The notes beneath the pieces are model-generated. The model made no database searches. It worked only from the letters and a program-made list of their open reading frames with translations, and was not told where the DNA came from. A program made the position numbers and the translations under genes. From Virgibacillus_N oceani_A (GTDB lineage Bacteria; Bacillota; Bacilli; Bacillales; Amphibacillaceae), in the NCBI GenBank assembly GCA_041521345.1, contig JBGOHB010000001.1: a DNA stretch of 64,000 bases. One strand, written 5' to 3'. This document shows positions 55,234-63,693 of this stretch, one piece after another. How positions within the stretch are numbered: the first letter of the stretch is position 1; every line of letters starts with the position of its first letter.

Positions 55234-55944
55234 TTATTTTGCATTCTTTCTATCGTGCTTAGTGGCGCGTTCATCATACCCCATCAATTCATGTAAAAAA
55301 TCAATTACTTCATTTCGATTATTTTTTCCTATTTTACTATATGTATTACTGACATAATCCCTGACAGTACTTTCACTCAATTGAAGCATCTCCGCCATCT
55401 CCTTGTTTGTCTTTTCCTTAAACAGGAGATAAATAATATCCAATTCTCGTTTTGTAGGATATACACCTTTATTTTTCAGTTTTTGATTCATTATTTCCTT
55501 TTTATCCAGGTTAGGCATTTTAACATGGTTGATTACTATTTTAGCAATCTCACCGGAAATGACATAATCCTCATTACTGACATCACGAATGGAGTGAACC
55601 AAATTTTTGTAATTTAATTGACTTAATAGGAATCCCTCGACACCCGCTTCTATCCCTTCGATAATGACCTTCTTATTTGAGGATGGCAATAAATAAATTA
55701 TTTTCGCCTGATCCAGTGTTTTCTTTATAAAATCAGTCATTTTAATTACATCGCTAACACTAGAAATCTCTGTATTAAGCAATACAACATCCGGTCTCTG
55801 TTCTTTTACCATCTTCATTATTTGGTTTTCATTTGTAGCTGTTCCTATCACTTTCATATCATTTTCTTTATCAATCATTAAGCGCAATCCTTTATTAAAA
55901 ATCCCATCATGGGCAATAAGTAATAATTTTATCATCTTCAACAT
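55234..55944 (-). CDS. LuxR-type regulator with an atypical receiver
   Basis: A 236-residue protein built like NarL/DegU regulators: receiver (1-120) and LuxR helix-turn-helix near the end (TKRELDIIYLLFKEKTNKEMAEMLQLSESTVRDYVSNTY). The receiver lacks the key residues: LLLIAHDG replaces the usual acidic DDH pair, and LLNTEIS replaces LMDI.MP, so the phospho-Asp is Asn. No kinase is nearby. It may be phosphorylation-independent. Start at ATG 55944 is weakly supported; ATG 55935 is possible. Confidence 0.82.
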   Translation of the reverse strand: MLKMIKLLLIAHDGIFNKGLRLMIDKENDMKVIGTATNENQIMKMVKEQRPDVVLLNTEISSVSDVIKMTDFIKKTLDQAKIIYLLPSSNKKVIIEGIEAGVEGFLLSQLNYKNLVHSIRDVSNEDYVISGEIAKIVINHVKMPNLDKKEIMNQKLKNKGVYPTKRELDIIYLLFKEKTNKEMAEMLQLSESTVRDYVSNTYSKIGKNNRNEVIDFLHELMGYDERATKHDRKNAK

Positions 55945-56209
55945 TCTTTCTTAATTTTTATGTTTCTATTATTTATTTCCATTTTAAGCATAAATATGAA
56001 ATCATTATGAAGTTTTAATTTCAAAGCCTTGTTATACGCTTCTAACAGTTGTTTATCGCTCAAAAAAGAAAAAGTTATGCTTCTATTTTTTGTTAAATAA
56101 GAACTCAACACAGCTTCACCCTAATCATATTTTCTCTGTCAGAATACATTTTACTTCTATACAATTTCTTAACAATTGTTTCCGAATTGGCCGCTATTGT
56201 AAATTTTAG
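55945..56209. other. Divergent intergenic region
   Basis: About 375 bp lie between the LuxR-type gene and phnD. The right end holds the Pho box (56210-56247); the rest is AT-rich with TTTCTTAACAATTG-like half-sites and no gene. Confidence 0.45.
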
Positions 56210-56247
56210 TTTACTAAACCTTAATAAAAGTTAACAGTAAATTAAAA
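56210..56247 (+). promoter_or_regulatory. PhoP-binding box upstream of phnD
   Basis: Four TT(A/T)A(C/A)A-like repeats, TTTACT, TTAATA, TTAACA and TTAAAA, begin at 56210, 56221, 56231 and 56242. Direct repeats on a ~11-bp period are the Bacillus PhoP site. Confidence 0.8.
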
Positions 56248-56318
56248 CTAGTTGAATAATAGGTCTATAGAATTGGTGTGTAAAGAAAGATATACAAACT
56301 TAAGAGGAGGAATTTCAA

Positions 56319-57314
56319 ATGAAGATATTTAAACAAAAACGGCTGGTTCTATTATTAAGCTTTCTAATGGCTGTTCTATTATTGGCCGCATGTGGTTCAG
56401 AAGATGATGGAACAGAGGAACCTTCTGACAATGAAGATACAGAAAGTGAAGATGTGGAAAATGAAGCTGCAGCAGAGGAAGAAACAGAACAAGAAACTTC
56501 TGCAAACTGGCCTGAAGAAATTGTTATGGGTGTTGTACCTTCTGAAGATCAGACTTCTGTGTCACCTCGCGTAGAGAGCTTTGGAGAAGCATTAGGTGAA
56601 GAGCTGGGAATTGATGTAGAAGTATTTATGGGGACAAACTATAACGCGATTATTGAAGGTATGAACAATGAACATGTCGATATAGCTTTCTTTGGTCCTT
56701 TTGCATATGTTTTGGCAAATGAACGGAGCGGGGCTGAAGTATTTTCAATTGGTGCAGAAAGTGAAGATGATATTACATATCAAAGTGCATTTATTGTACC
56801 GGCAGATTCAGAGGATGAAGAACTTGCTGATTTGGAAGGAAAAGACTTCTTGTTTGTAGATCCTGCATCTACTTCGGGACATATTTTTCCTCGATCAGCT
56901 GTCATTGATGAAATAGGCGTCACCAATGATGAAGTAGATACATTCTTTGGAAATGTTAGCTTTTCGGGAAGTCACGATGCATCCATTTTATCAGTTATCA
57001 ATGGAGATGTGGATGGAGCAGCAATAGCAACCGATGTCATGGATGCGATGCTCGATCAAGGGCAAATAGATAAGGAAGACTTTAAAATTATTTCTGCTTC
57101 TGATGACATTCCCCGTGGACCTGATGCTTATCGGGCAGAACTTCCGGAAGACCTAAAAGAAGCAATCAGTGAATTTTATTTTTCCTATGAAGATGAACAG
57201 TTTTTTGAAGAAAGAGGCATCAGCGGTTTTTATCCTATTGAAGATGAAGCCTACGACGTGGTGCGTAACACAGCAGAAAACTTAGGGATGAGTCCTGAAG
57301 AATTGTTAGAATAA
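56319..57314 (+). CDS. phnD: Phosphonate/phosphite-type ABC binding lipoprotein
   Basis: A 331-residue lipoprotein with lipobox LLAAC (residues 21-25), an acidic linker to about residue 63, then the PhnD domain: GVVPSEDQTSVSPRVESFGE, MGTNYNAIIEGMNNEHVDIAFFGPFAY and FVDPASTSGHIFPRSA, which line the phosphonate/phosphate pocket. First gene of phnDCEE. AGGAGGAATTTCAA precedes ATG 56319. Expected to capture phosphonate, phosphite or phosphate esters in phosphate starvation. Confidence 0.92.
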   Translation: MKIFKQKRLVLLLSFLMAVLLLAACGSEDDGTEEPSDNEDTESEDVENEAAAEEETEQETSANWPEEIVMGVVPSEDQTSVSPRVESFGEALGEELGIDVEVFMGTNYNAIIEGMNNEHVDIAFFGPFAYVLANERSGAEVFSIGAESEDDITYQSAFIVPADSEDEELADLEGKDFLFVDPASTSGHIFPRSAVIDEIGVTNDEVDTFFGNVSFSGSHDASILSVINGDVDGAAIATDVMDAMLDQGQIDKEDFKIISASDDIPRGPDAYRAELPEDLKEAISEFYFSYEDEQFFEERGISGFYPIEDEAYDVVRNTAENLGMSPEELLE

Positions 57315-57333
57315 TAACAGAGGAGAATATGCT

Positions 57334-58131
57334 ATGGCGGAAGTTTTTCTGGAAACAAGGGATTTGTCGAAAGTATACCCTGATGGAACAGAAGCATTAA
57401 AAAAGATTTCACTTTCATTCAAACAGGGTGAGCTGGTCTCTATCATTGGACCCAGTGGCGCCGGAAAAAGTACATTCTTACGTTCCATAAACCATTTGAA
57501 CCCTCCAACCTACGGTGATGTTGTATTTCAGGATAAAAATATTACTATAGCTAAAGGAAAAAATTTGAGATTAATTCGCCGTCAAATTGGGATGATATTC
57601 CAAGGATACAACCTTATAAATCGATCTAACACCATTCGCAATGTACTCCATGGAAGACTCGGTTATATGTCTACTTTTAAAGGCGCATTCGGAAGGTTTT
57701 CGAAAAACGACTTAATGGAAGCCTTTCGTATTTTAGAACGGGTTGGCTTGAGTGAACATGCATTTAAAAGAGCGGATGAACTCAGTGGTGGTCAGCAGCA
57801 GCGTATAGGTATAGCTAGGGCCATTGCGCAAAAACCCTCTCTTATATTAGCAGATGAACCGATTGCCAGTCTTGATCCTGCTTCGTCAGAAAATGTGATG
57901 AAGTATTTGAAAAAAATAAGTGAAGAGGATGGTATAACAACCATTGTCAATCTGCATCAGGTAGATTTCGCCAAACACTTCGCAGATCGCATTGTAGGCA
58001 TTAAGACAGGAGAAGTTGTATTTGATGGTCACCCCGGCGAACTCTCTAAGTCAACGATTGAGCATATATATTATAAGGAGGCGCAAAAAAATGAATACAC
58101 CTCCTTACGCAGTGGAGAATTATACGCTTAA
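57334..58131 (+). CDS. phnC: Phosphonate ABC transporter ATPase
   Basis: A 265-residue ATPase: Walker A GPSGAGKST, Q-loop MIFQGYNLINRSNT, signature LSGGQQQRIGIARA, Walker B LILADEPIASLDP. FQGYNLI..R and NVLHGRLG are PhnC-type text. Its last 41 bp overlap phnE, in another frame, so the genes are translated together. ATG follows GAGGAGAATATGCT. Confidence 0.92.
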   Translation: MAEVFLETRDLSKVYPDGTEALKKISLSFKQGELVSIIGPSGAGKSTFLRSINHLNPPTYGDVVFQDKNITIAKGKNLRLIRRQIGMIFQGYNLINRSNTIRNVLHGRLGYMSTFKGAFGRFSKNDLMEAFRILERVGLSEHAFKRADELSGGQQQRIGIARAIAQKPSLILADEPIASLDPASSENVMKYLKKISEEDGITTIVNLHQVDFAKHFADRIVGIKTGEVVFDGHPGELSKSTIEHIYYKEAQKNEYTSLRSGELYA

Positions 58132-58933
58132 CCGTTATGAGGAAAAGTACAGAGAATTCAATCGCAGGAAAAAGCAATTACTTCATAATCGTTTCATCAT
58201 CTGGACTATTATCGCCGTATTGGTGATATGGTCCTGGATTGGTACAAATTTTAATATGATGGATCTTTTTTTGGGTACTGCTCATATTTCTGTTTTTATC
58301 TTTCAGGATATGCTGCCTCCTGATTTATCTACGATTGGGTCATTTATTGGTCCGGCATTGGACACATTATATATGAGTTATATAGGATTATTTTTTTCTG
58401 TGTTTTTTTCTTTAATGTTTGGTGTGATGGCAGCCCGAAGTACTACCATTCACCCTGTTATCGCATTTTTAAGCCGGTCATTTATCACCTTCTTACGCTC
58501 TATACCAGCTATTGTTTGGGGGATACTTTTAGTTGCTGCTATAGGGTTGGGACCATTAGCAGGCACTTTAGCTTTAGGATTGTCGGGGATCGGCATACTT
58601 GGGCGAGCATTTGCTGATTTGCTGGAAGAAATTGATCAGCATCAGATAGATGCTGTCAGAGCGACCGGTGCAAATTGGTTTCAAACAATAGGTCAAGGTG
58701 TTTGGCCTCAATTTAAACCAGGCTTTGTCTCGTGGTCTTTATATAAAATGGATTTAAACATACGGGAGGCCGCAGTATTGGGAGTGGTAGGTGCAGGTGG
58801 AATTGGTTATGCCCTGGAAGGAAGCATTAGCTTGTTTCAATACCAGGAGGCGACTGTTGGCATCTTAATGATTTTCGTGCTCATTCTGCTCGTTGAGTTT
58901 ACTACAGCAAAAATACGGGAGAAGATTTTATGA
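58091..58933 (+). CDS. phnE: Phosphonate ABC transporter permease, first copy
   Basis: A 280-residue permease with a leading helix (after ~30 charged residues), then five helices and the EAA-type loop EEIDQHQIDAVRATGANWFQ, WPQFKPGFVSW. I start at ATG 58091 (AAGGAGG upstream), within phnC; the upstream ATG 58016 only extends antisense-like frame. It overlaps the next gene by 4 bp. Confidence 0.9.
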   Translation: MNTPPYAVENYTLNRYEEKYREFNRRKKQLLHNRFIIWTIIAVLVIWSWIGTNFNMMDLFLGTAHISVFIFQDMLPPDLSTIGSFIGPALDTLYMSYIGLFFSVFFSLMFGVMAARSTTIHPVIAFLSRSFITFLRSIPAIVWGILLVAAIGLGPLAGTLALGLSGIGILGRAFADLLEEIDQHQIDAVRATGANWFQTIGQGVWPQFKPGFVSWSLYKMDLNIREAAVLGVVGAGGIGYALEGSISLFQYQEATVGILMIFVLILLVEFTTAKIREKIL

Positions 58934-59730
58934 GGGAAATGAAAGAACAGAAAAATAAACTTACTAGATGGATTTCTTGGGGGGGAGCTGGGGTTTTCTT
59001 TATTGTTAGCCTACTCCAGTTGGAAATCGTCCCGGAAAAAATATTAAACAGCTTCTCACGGACACAAAACTTGCTCAATAATATGCTTCCGCCTGTGCTG
59101 GATGAACCAATCAATATATTGGGTGCTGCAGTTGAATCATTACAAATTGCTGTACTGGGAACTGTGTGGGGAATTGTATTTTCGATCATACTAGCTTTCT
59201 TTGCAGCTAAAAATATGGCACCACACATATCAATCAGTTATGCAATCAAAGGTTTTGCAGCGTTTGTAAGAGCAGTTCCAGCGTTAATTTGGGCACTTCT
59301 ATTTATTATTGCTGTGGGACTTGGTCCTACACCAGGCATACTGGCTTTAGCTGTAAATAGTATTGGCATGCTTGTGAAGGTATATGCTGAATCGATTGAA
59401 GAAATTGATAATGGTGTCATTGAGGCAATTAAATCAACAGGCGGTACTCGATTTCAGGTAATTATGCAAGGTGTCATACCTATGATTATGAGTATTTTTA
59501 TTTCATGGTCCGTTTTCCGATTCGATATCAACCTTCGCTATGCTGCTGTCCTCGGTGTAGTAGGTGCAGGCGGTATTGGATGGGAACTCGTCCGTGCTTC
59601 GCGTATGATTGCTTATGACGAGATGCTCAGTATAACTATTGTCATGTTCCTGATGGTATTGGGAGCTGAGTATTTCACCCGGTTTCTTAAACAGCGTGCA
59701 GAACTGGCGACCATGAAGGCGAGTAAATAA
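58930..59730 (+). CDS. phnE: Phosphonate ABC transporter permease, second copy
   Basis: A 266-residue paralog of the first permease: EEIDNGVIEAIKSTGGTRFQ loop, VIPMIMSIFISWSVFRFDIN and GVVGAGGIGWELVRASRM. Two permease genes after phnC is a common Firmicute arrangement, giving a heterodimeric channel. ATG 58930 is preceded by GGGAGAAG and overlaps the previous stop. Confidence 0.92.
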   Translation: MREMKEQKNKLTRWISWGGAGVFFIVSLLQLEIVPEKILNSFSRTQNLLNNMLPPVLDEPINILGAAVESLQIAVLGTVWGIVFSIILAFFAAKNMAPHISISYAIKGFAAFVRAVPALIWALLFIIAVGLGPTPGILALAVNSIGMLVKVYAESIEEIDNGVIEAIKSTGGTRFQVIMQGVIPMIMSIFISWSVFRFDINLRYAAVLGVVGAGGIGWELVRASRMIAYDEMLSITIVMFLMVLGAEYFTRFLKQRAELATMKASK

Positions 59731-59760
59731 TATAGGTGCCTGTGTCACTCCCAACATTCA
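59731..59760. repeat. REP-like fragment
   Basis: AGGTGCCTGTGTCACTCCC starts right after the phnE stop and shares GGTGCCTG with the dispersed repeat at 36803 and 63534. The similarity is short. Confidence 0.4.
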
Positions 59761-59832
59761 CTCGAATTTTGTCGATCTATCAACTGGAGTTTAGTCACAG
59801 TTTAAACTATATGTAATTACTTTTGTTCAGAA

Positions 59833-59871
59833 TTTACATGTTATTTAAACTAATTTTATAATCCCTTTACA
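59833..59871 (+). promoter_or_regulatory. PhoP-binding box upstream of the phosphodiesterase gene
   Basis: TTTACA, TTTAAA, TTTATA and TTTACA start at 59833, 59844, 59855 and 59866, each exactly 11 bp apart with 5-bp spacers. A -10-like TATAAT lies at 59881. This is a full Pho box in the activating position. Confidence 0.88.
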
Positions 59872-60009
59872 GTGACTCTTTATAATAATAAGTACTAAGA
59901 AAAATAAGCAGGAAAGGAGTATTTTTAGAATTTGCATTTACACCACATGATGCGACATCATTTGTGGTTTCAGTACGATAAATATTTAAAGGCACAGGGA
60001 GGAATTATA

Positions 60010-62346
60010 TTGAAATTTGGAGAAGTTAAGCATATCTTATTATCCATAATGGCAGCAGTCATTATTGCAGGGGTTATTTCCATTGATGCAAATTCCGTTA
60101 TTGCGAGTGAAGAAGAGAAACTAGTAGAAGAAGACTTTGATCATCTGGAAGATGGCGCTTTACCTGATGAATGGAGAGTGGTTCAAGGGGAAGCCGGGGC
60201 AGTAAATGGCAAGCTTGAACTTTCATCCCCTAATATTTCAGATCCTGCTCGTGTACTTATTCCTATGGAGGAAGGTACAGGAGATTATGTATTTGAAGCA
60301 GATGTGACTTTTAAATCAGCTGTTAATGATGCGCGTTGGGTTTCCCTCATGTATCGTGTGCAAAACGAAGACTATCCTTATTATCAGTTCGCAGTGCGTC
60401 GCGGAACATCTGCATTAAACGGACTAGAGTTCGCGATACGAACCGAAAATAACGCCTGGGATGTACAGGAAAAAACCTTTTATACCGAAGACTTTCAATA
60501 TGACGAAACCTATCGTTTAAAAGTAATTGTTAAAGGAAGTCGTGTGCAGCAGTTTGTTAATGATCAATTATTTATTGATACTGATGCAGCAATAGAGTGG
60601 AATGACGGGGACATCGGTTTCCAGGTTTCCGGGGCTATAGTAGAATTTGATAATGTACTGGTAACTACACAAACAGAAGAATTGCCGCCGCTCCAAAGCT
60701 CTGAAGCATATTTGCCAAATGAGCCTGAAACAAATATGTTAAACGCACCAACTGTTATCTCCCAAAATCTTCCGGAAAATCTGGATGAATTTACTGAAAA
60801 TGGTGTTTCATCTATGGTGCTCCAAACAGATCTGGATGATAATGGAGATGTCACAGTGGAAAATGAGCTGTTGTCAGATCTTTTACAATCTGTAAACGGA
60901 GAGGTTATCCCTGTTATCCAGATAGAAGATGACGCGCATGCAGAAGGGGTTATTACAGCCCTAAAAGCTTCTTCCTTAAAAGATGTGCATGTCATGTCAA
61001 CTAAACCTGAAATTATTGAAGAGATTAAAGAATCCTATCCAACTGCAAGAGGAACAATCCTTTATGATCGTAACCATTTCAATAAACATGATCTGAATCA
61101 ATTGGTAAAAGATATAAATCGTACGAAATCTACTACAGCTGCGATCCCGCAAAATCTATTGGACAATGAAAATATTTACTATTTACACAGCAGAGCGATT
61201 TCAGTCTGGGGAATAGGCGGAAACACTATTGATGAGGCGCATGCATTAATTCATTCCGGTGTCGATGGGATTATTAGCGAAGATGCACTCTCTGCAGTGG
61301 AGGCATATAACAAATATCCGGCAAATACTTTAGTACAAAGGCCTATTGTCGTTGCACATCGGGGCGTCCCTTCTCTGGCACCTGAGAATACGATGGCCGG
61401 CTATGAGCTATCATATGAATTGGGTGCAGATTTAATAGAAACGGATATCCAAGCAACCAAGGACGGTCATATTGTCATTATGCATGATACTACTGTGAAC
61501 CGTACTACGGATGGGACAGGCAATGTGTCGGATTTGACTTTGGAAGAAATTAAAGCGTTAGATGCAGGCTCTTACTTTGGCCCGGAATTCGAAGGGGAAG
61601 GGGTACCAACCTTAATCGAATTTTTGGAAGGATTTAAAGACCGTGACGTGGTATTGCTTGTAGAATTAAAAGATGTAGGTATCGAAGAGCAAGTACTGAG
61701 AGAAATTGAGGAAGTTGGAATGGAGGATCACGTGGTTCTTCAAAGCTTCGATATGGAAAGTGTACTTAAGCTGAGAAAATTAAACCCGGAGATCACGGTA
61801 GGATATTTATATTCTTCCGGCGTACCCGCGACTCCAGAACAAAAAATTGCAGATGCAGAAGAAATGTTGAATTATGCCACCAACCATGGTGTGCGGTTAA
61901 ATGCCAGCTACGGAAGTCTTTCCCAGGAGTTCATCACATATATGAGACAGCGTGGTATGATGAACATGCATTGGACATTCCGGGACGAAGGTGCATTGGA
62001 AGACCAATTAAAGCAGGGACTGATAGGTCCAATTACCGACTATACTCAATGGTTAACAGAGGCACCTGTACGCATTGATACGCCAATTAAGAAGCGGAAT
62101 CTTAAAGTAGGTAAATCTGCGACTATACAAGCTAAAGCATTCTTGAATCCTCGTGTAGGTAAGACAGAGAATATTGAAACAACGCTATTATCTGCTTTGA
62201 ATCAAGACAATGTAGCAGTAAATGCTAATACGGTCACAGCGGTTTCCCCTGGTACAGCACATGTTTTAGTAAACCATAATTTTGAAATGATTGGCAAAGA
62301 ATGGAATATTGTTTCTAACCCGATCCGAGTTAATGTTTCGGATTAA
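60010..62346 (+). CDS. Secreted glycerophosphodiester phosphodiesterase
   Basis: A 778-residue exported enzyme. Signal peptide (KHILLSIMAAVIIAGVISIDANSVIAS), a lectin-like beta-sandwich (~40-215), an apparently decayed GDPD-like half (~225-440), the catalytic GDPD domain (~445-680) and a BIG2-like tail. Catalytic text: AHRGVPSLAPENT, ETDIQATKDG and VIMHDTTVNRTTDGTG. It would release glycerol-phosphate from phospholipid or teichoic headgroups. TTG 60010 (GGGAGGAATTATA) fits the signal peptide; TTG 59932 would add 26 His-rich residues. Confidence 0.9.
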   Translation: MKFGEVKHILLSIMAAVIIAGVISIDANSVIASEEEKLVEEDFDHLEDGALPDEWRVVQGEAGAVNGKLELSSPNISDPARVLIPMEEGTGDYVFEADVTFKSAVNDARWVSLMYRVQNEDYPYYQFAVRRGTSALNGLEFAIRTENNAWDVQEKTFYTEDFQYDETYRLKVIVKGSRVQQFVNDQLFIDTDAAIEWNDGDIGFQVSGAIVEFDNVLVTTQTEELPPLQSSEAYLPNEPETNMLNAPTVISQNLPENLDEFTENGVSSMVLQTDLDDNGDVTVENELLSDLLQSVNGEVIPVIQIEDDAHAEGVITALKASSLKDVHVMSTKPEIIEEIKESYPTARGTILYDRNHFNKHDLNQLVKDINRTKSTTAAIPQNLLDNENIYYLHSRAISVWGIGGNTIDEAHALIHSGVDGIISEDALSAVEAYNKYPANTLVQRPIVVAHRGVPSLAPENTMAGYELSYELGADLIETDIQATKDGHIVIMHDTTVNRTTDGTGNVSDLTLEEIKALDAGSYFGPEFEGEGVPTLIEFLEGFKDRDVVLLVELKDVGIEEQVLREIEEVGMEDHVVLQSFDMESVLKLRKLNPEITVGYLYSSGVPATPEQKIADAEEMLNYATNHGVRLNASYGSLSQEFITYMRQRGMMNMHWTFRDEGALEDQLKQGLIGPITDYTQWLTEAPVRIDTPIKKRNLKVGKSATIQAKAFLNPRVGKTENIETTLLSALNQDNVAVNANTVTAVSPGTAHVLVNHNFEMIGKEWNIVSNPIRVNVSD

Positions 62347-62406
62347 TAAGAGATGCCCTAGTCACTCACTGAAATAAAAGCAAGTAAATCATCGTTTAGC
62401 TCAATT

Positions 62407-62442
62407 AAAAATAGCCGTGGATTGGTGTCCTCGGCTATTTTT
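62407..62442 (+). terminator. Terminator after the phosphodiesterase gene
   Basis: AAAAATAGCCG/CGGCTATTTTT stem of 11 bp with a 14-nt loop. Confidence 0.85.
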
Positions 62443-62493
62443 GTGTACTTAATGAAGCTTCGTATACTTACAATCCAGACTACAATCTAAAGA

Positions 62494-62703
62494 TTATTCT
62501 ACTTCATTACTGATCGCATCTTTACTCAAATAGTAACATACACAGGTGATAGCAGCTGAAAAAACCACCATACCCGTAATTATATTTTCTGCTGTTAGTA
62601 TGTTCAGTATTACCTGACCTATTGTGGCCATTAACACCATGACAAACATGACTTTAAATATAGCTGCTGATGTGATTGTGTGATTTCCAATTTTTATTAC
62701 CAT
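62494..62703 (-). CDS. Small two-helix membrane protein
   Basis: A 69-residue protein with two hydrophobic segments (residues ~16-35 and 40-59). AAGGGAATTTTGAG precedes ATG 62703. No family is recognised. It is downstream of the dead YczE-like gene and could be a survivor of that locus. Confidence 0.55.
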   Translation of the reverse strand: MVIKIGNHTITSAAIFKVMFVMVLMATIGQVILNILTAENIITGMVVFSAAITCVCYYLSKDAISNEVE

Positions 62704-62835
62704 CTCAAAATTCCCTTCAACTGTATACTAGAATTGCGTAAATAAATGGCAGTACTTGATTTCCCGCGCTGATTTTCTAAGTGTATAATTTCTCTGGAAC
62801 GCTGCGAATGACAATCCAGCGATTATATTGATCTA

Positions 62836-63412
62836 TTAGAAGCCCATTCCTAACATAAACAGCAATGTTCCTGGACCAATGCCAGTTATATTTTACCTAT
62901 AAGTAATGATAATAATACCTATTGATAATGGAATGCCGTACACAAAATAGTACCTGTTCTTTAATTCTTCATCAGTTTCCCGAATGCCTTCATTACATAA
63001 TCACTTGGCAAGTATACTGAACTTGATTGAAAATAAATGCATACAGCGACTGCAATTAAATTCAGTCCTATAAATAAGTATAATAACGAGCGCCTACATC
63101 ATTTGGTACATAAACCAATTGATGTAAATACATAAACAAATCAATGAAAACTCCAAAAAAGACAGAAAGAGCAATGGTTTTAACAATCAACCCCATGCTG
63201 AATTTTATTTTCATAAAATAGCTAAGCAGCATCGCAAAGAAGTGAAAAATGATGAGGCAAACACCGAGCTAAACGGCTATATATTCAAGATTTCCTGCAG
63301 CAGAAGTCCAAGGTGCACTTCCTAAGTTACTTATAATCATAAAACTATTTCCTAAAGCTTTTAATATAATTGAAATGATAAACCATACTGAATTTAAAGA
63401 TAGTGCTCTCAT
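62836..63412 (-). pseudogene. Dead YczE/YitT-like membrane protein gene
   Basis: From ATG 63412 the text reads LGNSFMIISNLGSAPWTSAAGNLEYIAV and then TAG, resuming LGVCLIIFHFFAMLLSYFMKI with several membrane segments. At least two further frame changes or stops follow (after VPNDVGARYYTYL, and after GKLMKN), before GIGPGTLLFMLGMGF at the end. The GNxxMIxxxLGSAPW block is typical of YczE-like integral membrane proteins. The remaining sequence from 62704 to 62835 and 63413 to 63533 has no gene. Confidence 0.72.
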
Positions 63413-63533
63413 TTAGACTTCCAATCACCCCTGTTCAGCATAAAATTAACACCCCGTCTAACAGTACAGGCAAACAATATTCCTTGTTGACCCCTTTAAT
63501 GTTAATCCATAAAATTGATTAAATCAAAACAAA

Positions 63534-63567
63534 GGTGCCTGGGACTGCGTTAAATGCTCGTACCATC
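63534..63567. repeat. Dispersed REP-like element, copy 2
   Basis: GGTGCCTGGGACTGCG then TTAAATGCTCGTACCATCG. It matches 36803-36836 in inverse orientation with about four differences. Confidence 0.78.
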
Positions 63568-63640
63568 GAAAAGCGTTGCCACTTCCCGAAATTTCACGAA
63601 TTTTATCGAAAAAATGGGAAGGCTGCCTGAAAAGTAAATA

Positions 63641-63682
63641 AAAAATCTGCCTTAAACCTTTTGCGGTAGACGGCAGATTTTA
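63641..63682 (-). terminator. Terminator of the aldehyde dehydrogenase gene
   Basis: AAAATCTGCC/GGCAGATTTT stem with TTTTTT-type tail on the minus strand. Confidence 0.75.
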
Positions 63683-63693
63683 TTTATTTATAT

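Noticed and set aside
59932..60009. 26-residue His-rich extension of the phosphodiesterase
   Set aside because: It would put the signal peptide too far in; TTG 60010 has the better ribosome site. The extension remains a remote possibility.
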